A stretch of DNA of 64,000 bases. Source: Longimicrobium sp. Its GTDB lineage: Bacteria > Gemmatimonadota > Gemmatimonadetes > Longimicrobiales > Longimicrobiaceae. Every line of letters starts with the position of its first letter. Position 1 is the stretch's first letter. Positions 59,174 through 64,000 of the stretch are shown here, in pieces. The stretch covers positions 80,555 through 144,554 of the forward strand of contig NZ_DATIND010000151.1 of assembly GCF_035474595.1 (NCBI RefSeq), read 5' to 3'. Position numbers and translations under genes: made by a program. The notes under the pieces are model-generated. The model was not told the DNA's origin, ran no database searches, and was given only the letters and a program-made list of their open reading frames with translations.

Positions 59174-61645
59174 ATGACGCGCCTTCGCTTCACCTGTTGC
59201 GCCGCCGCAACGATCCTGGCCGTGTCCGCCTGCGTGAACGACGCGGCGCGGCCGACGCTTCCTTCGCCGCCCGAGCAGCCCAAGGCGCCGCCCATGCCGC
59301 TGGGGATGGTGCAGATCACGGTCAGCGGCATCGGCACCAGCCAGATGAGCGGCAGCATCACGCCGGTCGCCTCGCGCGCCGGCGGCCCGCGGGCGTCGCT
59401 GACGGTGGCCAACGGCATCGTGTTCGAGCCGCTGACGGTGCAGACGTGGACCGAGGGGACGCGCACCGCCGGGGGGCAGCGGTACGTGACCGCCACCTAC
59501 CGCATCCGCAACCAGACGGGAACCGCGCTGAACAACGTGACGCTGCTGATGGCCTCGCGGCCGAACACCATCTCCGGCACCCCCATCTCGTCGCTGAAGC
59601 GCTTCGACGGAACCGATGCCGCCCCGTCCATCGCCACCTCGGTGGTGCCGACGGGCGCCATCTCCATCAAGAGCGACCTGGTGACCATGCTGGCGCTGTA
59701 TCCCGACGTGCTGCAGGTGCTCACGGAGGCCGAGGTGGCCGCCATCCCGCCCACCGGCGACATCACCAGCGTCTTCCCGTACGGCTACATGGTGCGCAAC
59801 TGGGACCCGGCGGCCACCCACCGCCAGCTCCCCGTTCCCACCAGCGTGAACCAGTACGACGGCGTGGTGACCGTCTCCTTCCGCATGCCGCTGCAGGCCA
59901 CCGCCACGCAGGACGTGTTCACCCTGACCTTCCAGGCGCTGGTGGTGCAGGACAGCGAGACGCGGCTGACGGAGAGCATCGAGGAGGGGCAGGACACCGC
60001 CGCCGTGCGCCGCCTGCGCGAGCGCGCCGCGGCACTGGGCGCGACCACGGTCACCGTGCTGGCGGGGAGCACCGCGCCCGCGGCGGACGTGGCCGACTAC
60101 CCGGGGCAGCGGCAGATCTGCACCGTGCGCACGGCGGGAACGGCCGCCGCGCCGGTCACCTTCATCACCGCGCCGGGCGCGTACTCGCGGGTGGAGATGC
60201 TGCGCCCGGGCGAGAGCAGCAGCGCGTGCGGCCCCAGCTTCCGCTCGGGAACGCCGTCGTTCCCCAGCGTCGGCTCGCCGTACGCCATCACCATCAAGTC
60301 GATGGACCGCTACGGCAACAAGCTCACGCAGCCCGACACCTTCAACCTGACCCAGACCTCGGGCCCGCCCGCCGCCTTCGGCGCGCAGGCGGCGCTCTCG
60401 GCGGGGCAGACGTCGATCTCCGTGACCTGGAACGGCATCGGCACCTCGCTGCTGAACGCGGTGGGCCGGCGGCTGCGCGGGCAGCGCAGCATCGACGTGG
60501 CCGTCCCGGCGACGGTCACCATCAGCGCGGGCGACAACCAGGCGGCCATGGCCGGCTCGGCGGTACCCACCGCGCCCGCGGTGCTGGTGCGCGACGCGTC
60601 CAACGCTCCGCTGGCGGGCGTGCCGGTGACCTTCAGCGTCTCGGGCGGCGGGGGATCCGTCACCAGCGCCACGACCACGACCGACGGCAGCGGGATTGCA
60701 CGGGTGGGAAGCTGGGTGCTGGGCTCGCCCGCGACCATGAACACGCTGAGCGCCACCGCGCTGGGCGGCGCGTCGGCGGTGACCTTCAAGGCCAGCGGCT
60801 GCTCGGGCGGCGGCGGCATCGGGTTCGGCATCACCCTGTGCTACACGTCGGCGATGAGCGCGGTGCAGCGGGCGGCGTTCGACAGCGCGGCGGCCAAATG
60901 GTCGCGGGTGATCACGGGCGACGTGCCGGACCTGGCCTACACGCTGGGAACGGGAAGCTGCGGGACGGGGTCGCCCTCGTTCAACCTGAGCATCGACGAC
61001 CTGATGATCTTCGCGACCGTGGAGCCGATCGACGGCGCGGGCGCGGTGCTGGGCCAGGCGGGGCCGTGCTTCGTGCGCTCGGCGGAGTTCCTTCCCTTCG
61101 TGGGACGGATGCGCTTCGACTCGGCCGACATGCCGTCGATGGAGGCCAGCGGCATGCTGAGCGCGGTGATCCTGCACGAGATGGGGCACGTCCTGGGGAT
61201 CGGCTCGCTCTGGCAGCCGCACTTCAGCCTGGTGCAGAACGCGTCGCCGGTGGGCGGGCCCCCGCTGGACACGTACTACTCGGGCACGAACGGGATCGCC
61301 GGGTTCAACTCCATCGGCGGCAGCACCTACACCGGCGGGAACAAGGTGCCGGTGGAGAACACCGGCTCCAGCGGCACCATCAACGTGCACTGGCGCGAGT
61401 CGGTGCTGGCCAACGAGCTGATGACCGGCTACGCCAACGCGGGCCCCATGCCGCTGAGCCTGCTGACCGTGCGCTCGCTGCAGGACTTCGGCTACACGGT
61501 GAACACCGGGGCCGCGGACGCCTTCTTCCTGACGCTCAGCGCGCGCCAGGGCCCCGCGCCCGGCGCCATCCCGCTGGGCAACGACGTGATGGACCTCCCG
61601 CTCACCAGCGTCGACAGGCAGGGCCGCGCCACGCGGATCCGCTGA
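59174..61645 (+). CDS. Leishmanolysin-like zinc metalloprotease lipoprotein with Ig-like domain
   Basis: 823-residue secreted protease. The signal peptide ends in AVSAC (Cys near 17), so it is lipid-anchored. The middle contains an Ig-like/Big-type segment near residues 455-540 (GVPVTFSVSGGGGSV...GIARVGSW). The zinc site is HEMGHVLGIGSLW from residue 668, the HExxHxxGxxxxW form seen in leishmanolysin-like enzymes, followed by a conserved tail with NVHWRESVLANELMTG, where a third ligand may lie. The ATG follows TGGAGAC ribosome site and opens into the signal; a frame extends upstream without support. It stands alone, followed by a strong hairpin. The substrate is unknown. Confidence 0.88.
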   Translation: MTRLRFTCCAAATILAVSACVNDAARPTLPSPPEQPKAPPMPLGMVQITVSGIGTSQMSGSITPVASRAGGPRASLTVANGIVFEPLTVQTWTEGTRTAGGQRYVTATYRIRNQTGTALNNVTLLMASRPNTISGTPISSLKRFDGTDAAPSIATSVVPTGAISIKSDLVTMLALYPDVLQVLTEAEVAAIPPTGDITSVFPYGYMVRNWDPAATHRQLPVPTSVNQYDGVVTVSFRMPLQATATQDVFTLTFQALVVQDSETRLTESIEEGQDTAAVRRLRERAAALGATTVTVLAGSTAPAADVADYPGQRQICTVRTAGTAAAPVTFITAPGAYSRVEMLRPGESSSACGPSFRSGTPSFPSVGSPYAITIKSMDRYGNKLTQPDTFNLTQTSGPPAAFGAQAALSAGQTSISVTWNGIGTSLLNAVGRRLRGQRSIDVAVPATVTISAGDNQAAMAGSAVPTAPAVLVRDASNAPLAGVPVTFSVSGGGGSVTSATTTTDGSGIARVGSWVLGSPATMNTLSATALGGASAVTFKASGCSGGGGIGFGITLCYTSAMSAVQRAAFDSAAAKWSRVITGDVPDLAYTLGTGSCGTGSPSFNLSIDDLMIFATVEPIDGAGAVLGQAGPCFVRSAEFLPFVGRMRFDSADMPSMEASGMLSAVILHEMGHVLGIGSLWQPHFSLVQNASPVGGPPLDTYYSGTNGIAGFNSIGGSTYTGGNKVPVENTGSSGTINVHWRESVLANELMTGYANAGPMPLSLLTVRSLQDFGYTVNTGAADAFFLTLSARQGPAPGAIPLGNDVMDLPLTSVDRQGRATRIR

Positions 61646-61676
61646 CGCCGCTCCGCAGCACATCTCCCTGAAGATC

Positions 61677-61713
61677 GAGCGCTCCCGCCGGCCACTGGCC
61701 GGCGGGAGCGCTC
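61677..61713 (+). terminator. Very strong hairpin after the metalloprotease gene
   Basis: An 18-bp perfect inverted repeat around a single base (effective loop larger), 31 bases after the stop. No T-run follows on either strand; it could stop transcription from both sides of the converging pair. Confidence 0.7.
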
Positions 61714-61758
61714 GCGTCTGGCTGTGGCTTCAGCCACCGGTGGGAGTGGAAGGGCGAT

Positions 61759-61802
61759 TGAAATCGCGGCAACAACGGCCCGAAGTCCGCCTTCGCGGAC
61801 TC
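61759..61802. repeat. 44-bp dispersed repeat, intergenic copy
   Basis: One mismatch to 57261-57304. It contains the small inverted repeat AGTCCGC-CTTC-GCGGACT and so may fold. Confidence 0.9.
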
Positions 61803-61983
61803 CCCGCCCCGGCATCTCCGCTCGATTTGAACCGGCAGGACGCCTCCAGCTCGCCTCCCCGACTCCGCTGCCTGGCCGAACAGCCTCGCGCAGGCTGCGA
61901 CTTCAGCCGGCGGTGAGGAAGCCGGATCGGCGCACGATCCATCCAGCCGGGACGACGGGACCTCGCCTGCGTTCGTGTGCCGG

Positions 61984-62184
61984 CTACTCCTCTTCCGTGG
62001 CCTCGTGCAGGTCGGCGAGGAGCGCGTCGAGGTCGAAGCCGTGGCGCTCGGCGACCTCGGCCAGGGGCTTGGCGCCGCCGCAGCAGGCGTCGATCCCCCA
62101 GGCGGAGAAGACGCGCAGCGTGGCGGGAAACCGCGTGGACGCGTCGTTGACGGTCGTGTCGGGGGTGATGGTCGTGGTCTGCAT
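61984..62184 (-). CDS. DUF542 (RIC/ScdA N-terminal) protein
   Basis: 66-residue protein made only of the DUF542 domain found at the N-terminus of RIC/ScdA/YtfE iron-sulfur repair proteins. The core RVFSAWGIDACCGGAKPLAE shows the paired cysteines. It lacks the hemerythrin di-iron domain that carries the known repair activity, which is either encoded elsewhere or not needed. The start is preceded by GGAGAT. It lies 20 bases after the oxidase-like membrane gene, so they are likely co-transcribed; together they suggest a response to nitric oxide or low oxygen. Confidence 0.88.
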   Translation of the reverse strand: MQTTTITPDTTVNDASTRFPATLRVFSAWGIDACCGGAKPLAEVAERHGFDLDALLADLHEATEEE

Positions 62185-62204
62185 CTCGCGATCTCCAGAT
62201 CGGT

Positions 62205-62669
62205 TCAGGCGCTTTTGCGGGCGGCGGGCGCGCGCTCCAGCGTCGGAAGCGTGTTGGCGCTGGCGCGGCGGACGGGCTCGTCCAGCGTGCGCCACAGGTT
62301 GTAGATGAACAGGAAGGCGCCCACCGCGCTGGCGGTGCCGCCCGCGCCCAGCAGCGCCGCCCCCGCGCGCCAGAGGTGGACGCGGAGGATGAAGCCGGCC
62401 ACCATCGCCGCCAGCCCGGCGTTGGCCACCCACACGTGCAGGCCGGCCAGGCGGCGGCTGTGCAGCGGATGCCCGGTGAAGCGCGGGATCACGTGGTACG
62501 CCACGCCGAAGATCATCATGCTCACGAACCCCAGCAGGTTCGCGTGCATGTGCGCGGGGCGGTAGACGGCCGCGGCGGGCCGGACCGCCATCCACACCCC
62601 GATCCCCACCCCCAGCCCCAGCCAGAGCAGGCTGGCGCGAATGAACCTGCGGACGAACGGATCCAGCAT
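62205..62669 (-). CDS. Short haem-copper-oxidase subunit I-like membrane protein
   Basis: 154-residue protein with four predicted membrane segments. HMHANLLGFVSMMIFGVAYHVIP has histidines placed like haem ligands of cbb3-type oxidase or nitric-oxide-reductase subunit I, of which this corresponds to a small part. Full subunits have 12 or more segments, so it cannot be a complete oxidase. The start at 62669 follows GGGAGG; the upstream extension of the frame is low-complexity. Paired with the DUF542 gene. Possible roles are haem or nitric-oxide sensing or electron transfer; these are inference. Confidence 0.75.
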   Translation of the reverse strand: MLDPFVRRFIRASLLWLGLGVGIGVWMAVRPAAAVYRPAHMHANLLGFVSMMIFGVAYHVIPRFTGHPLHSRRLAGLHVWVANAGLAAMVAGFILRVHLWRAGAALLGAGGTASAVGAFLFIYNLWRTLDEPVRRASANTLPTLERAPAARKSA

Positions 62670-62791
62670 CCGGCCTCCCTGCGATGGCGTCGGTCGTGCG
62701 CCCGCCCGTGCTCCGGCGGCGCACCGGAGATTCGCATGGGGTCCCGAGCGTCGGAAGAGGGGAAAATCCCTTCGCGCGTGGGGAGGCGGCC

Positions 62792-62820
62792 TTGCGGGCG
62801 CGGAGCGTGCGGGATACAAC
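62792..62820 (+). promoter_or_regulatory. Possible promoter of ilvE
   Basis: TTGCGG (62792-62797), 17 bases, then TACAAC (62815-62820). It would give a leader of about 55 bases before the ATG. The match is moderate. Confidence 0.35.
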
Positions 62821-62880
62821 ATGTGCGTTTCCGGCGCTGTACACCCGTTGACCCGGCCGGCCCGGGGAAGGACCCGATAC

Positions 62881-63831
62881 ATGAGCACTGCCAACGGACC
62901 CACGCGGCTGATCTGGCGCGACGGGCAGCTGATCGACTGGCGCGACGCCACCATCCACGTGATGAGCCACGTGGCCCATTACGGCTCGTGTGTGTTCGAG
63001 GGGATCCGCTGCTACGAGACCTCCGACGGGCCCGCCATCTTCCGCCTGCAGGACCACATGCGCCGCCTGCTGGACAGCGCGCGCATCTACCGCATCCCCT
63101 GCGAGCACACGCTCGAGTCGCTGAGCGAGGCCGCCGTCGAGGTGGTGGCCGCCAACGGGGTGAAGCACTGCTACCTGCGCCCGCTCATCGCCCGCACCGG
63201 CGAGCAGATGGGGATCCTGGCCGACGACCGCTTCGTGGAGACCTTCGTGGTGGCCTGGATCTGGGGCACGTACCTGGGCGAGGGCGCGCTGGAGAACGGG
63301 GTCGACGCGTGCATCAGCAGCTGGCGCCGCGCCGCGCCCGACACCTTTCCCTCGCTGGGGAAGGCGGGCGGCGCGTACCTGAACTCGCAGCTGGCCAAGA
63401 TGGAGGCCAAGGACCTGGGCTTCCACGAGGCCATCATGCTGGACACGTACGGCTACGTGGCCGAGGGCACCGGGCAGAACCTGTTCGTGGTGCGCGACGG
63501 CGTGCTCTTCACCCCGCCGATCTCGGCCAACATCCTGGCCGGCATCACCCGCGACTCGGTGATCCGCATCGCAAGGGACCTGGGGTACGAGGTGCGCGAG
63601 GAGAACCTGCCGCGCGAGTTCGTCTACATCGCCGACGAGGCGTTCTTCACCGGCACCGCGGCCGAGCTCACGCCGCTGCGCTCGGTGGACCGCATTCCCG
63701 TGGGCGCGGGGCGCCGCGGGCCGGTGACCGGGGAGATCCAAGACCGCTTCCTGGGGATCGCGCGCGGCGAGGTGCCCGACACCTACGGCTGGCTCACCCA
63801 CGTTCCCGCCCACGCGGAAGCCGCGGCCTGA
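62881..63831 (+). CDS. ilvE: Branched-chain amino acid aminotransferase
   Basis: 316-residue fold-type IV PLP enzyme that interconverts Leu, Ile and Val with their 2-oxo acids, cytosolic. The start region RLIWRDGQLIDWRDATIHV, the PLP lysine K161 in SLGKAGGAYLNS and the signature YVAEGTGQNLFVV are typical. The length is standard. I chose the ATG at 62881 (MSTANGP) for family length; upstream sequence in frame has no support. It stands alone, divergent from the DUF542 pair. It could feed Leu to the NRPS, but it is a housekeeping gene first. Its last 49 bases overlap the converging esterase-like gene. Confidence 0.96.
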   Translation: MSTANGPTRLIWRDGQLIDWRDATIHVMSHVAHYGSCVFEGIRCYETSDGPAIFRLQDHMRRLLDSARIYRIPCEHTLESLSEAAVEVVAANGVKHCYLRPLIARTGEQMGILADDRFVETFVVAWIWGTYLGEGALENGVDACISSWRRAAPDTFPSLGKAGGAYLNSQLAKMEAKDLGFHEAIMLDTYGYVAEGTGQNLFVVRDGVLFTPPISANILAGITRDSVIRIARDLGYEVREENLPREFVYIADEAFFTGTAAELTPLRSVDRIPVGAGRRGPVTGEIQDRFLGIARGEVPDTYGWLTHVPAHAEAAA

Positions 63832-64000
63832 GCGTTGGGGAGATGGAAGACGAACGGCGCCGCGCCGTCGCGCGTCTTCAGGCCCCCTGCGTGTTTGAAC
63901 GAGACGCGCACCTTGTCGCCCTCAACTTTAAAAGAGTCGTAGAGCGGCCCCGACTTCTCCAACTTCAAACCGTACGTGTCGGCCAGCGCCCAGCGCGCGA
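63783..64000 (-). CDS. Sialate O-acetylesterase-like protein, 3' end, runs off right edge
   Basis: About 72 codons of the C-terminal part are visible, from position 64000 to the TAG at 63783. ARWALADTYG, then SGPLYDSFKVEGDKVRVSF and HAGGLKTRDG match family SASA 9-O-acetylesterases, which remove acetyl groups from sialic acids or other sugars outside the cytosol. After GGLKTRDGAAPF the match ends and an unrelated tail (about 22 residues) overlaps the end of ilvE. Relatives usually continue with a further beta domain, so the gene is probably truncated or frameshifted near 63840. The N-terminal catalytic part is not in the window. Confidence 0.75.
   Translation of the reverse strand, partial: ARWALADTYGLKLEKSGPLYDSFKVEGDKVRVSFKHAGGLKTRDGAAPFVFHLPNAQAAASAWAGTWVSQP

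Larger units (their letters stand above)
61646..61983. other. Intergenic region between converging genes
   Basis: No gene. It holds the hairpin at 61677, the 44-bp dispersed repeat at 61759 and a stretch near 61890-61915 related to 36330-36360. Confidence 0.6.

Overview
The window is very GC-rich bacterial DNA. Genes for a lipopolysaccharide-type outer membrane (an LptE-like lipoprotein, an LpxH-like UDP-diacylglucosamine hydrolase and the heptose enzyme RfaE2) show a diderm cell. The gene styles, together with several families of short palindromic intergenic repeats, suggest a Longimicrobium-like member of the Gemmatimonadota. This placement is inference, not proof.

Layout. (1) Positions 1 to 33800, minus strand: two overlapping giant NRPS genes. 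The first (20916-33800) has four C-A-T modules. The second (20919 leftward past position 1) has six complete modules plus the start of a seventh. The release module lies outside the window. (2) A 1.4 kb stretch without a gene, then a plus-strand tailoring arm: a SyrP-type Fe(II)/2-oxoglutarate hydroxylase, an MbtH-like protein and a PLP aminotransferase (35198-38016). (3) 38257-47753, minus strand: a secreted SGNH hydrolase, penicillin-binding protein 1C and a bacterial alpha-2-macroglobulin, with repeats between the genes. (4) 48296-48709: a tRNA cluster (Pro, Arg, His) with a clear promoter and a terminator. (5) A methyl-accepting chemotaxis protein, then a tightly packed minus-strand housekeeping operon that reads in order: thioesterase, HEAT/cyclophilin protein, LolB-like lipoprotein, LptE, HemC, RfaE2, RNase PH, RdgB. 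(6) Plus-strand LpxH and a leishmanolysin-like lipoprotein protease. (7) A DUF542 (RIC/ScdA N-terminal) protein with a short cytochrome-oxidase-like membrane protein, then divergent IlvE, and at the right edge the 3' end of a sialate O-acetylesterase-like gene.

The NRPS pair should build a peptide of at least eleven residues. Specificity codes read by hand suggest Ala(?)-Leu-X-Leu from the first subunit and aromatic-X-Orn-like(x3)-Ala(?)-Leu(?) from the second. Three consecutive A domains carry the same code and nearly the same DNA, which points to recent module duplication. Both subunits start with a TubC-type docking domain. MbtH would support A-domain folding, and the hydroxylase would modify a carrier-bound residue.

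The most unusual signal is repeat DNA inside genes. An inverted-repeat element sits in frame within a Leu A domain. A heptanucleotide tandem array sits in frame within hemC. The same array, plus a dispersed repeat, forms the N-terminus and probable signal sequence of the HEAT/cyclophilin protein.
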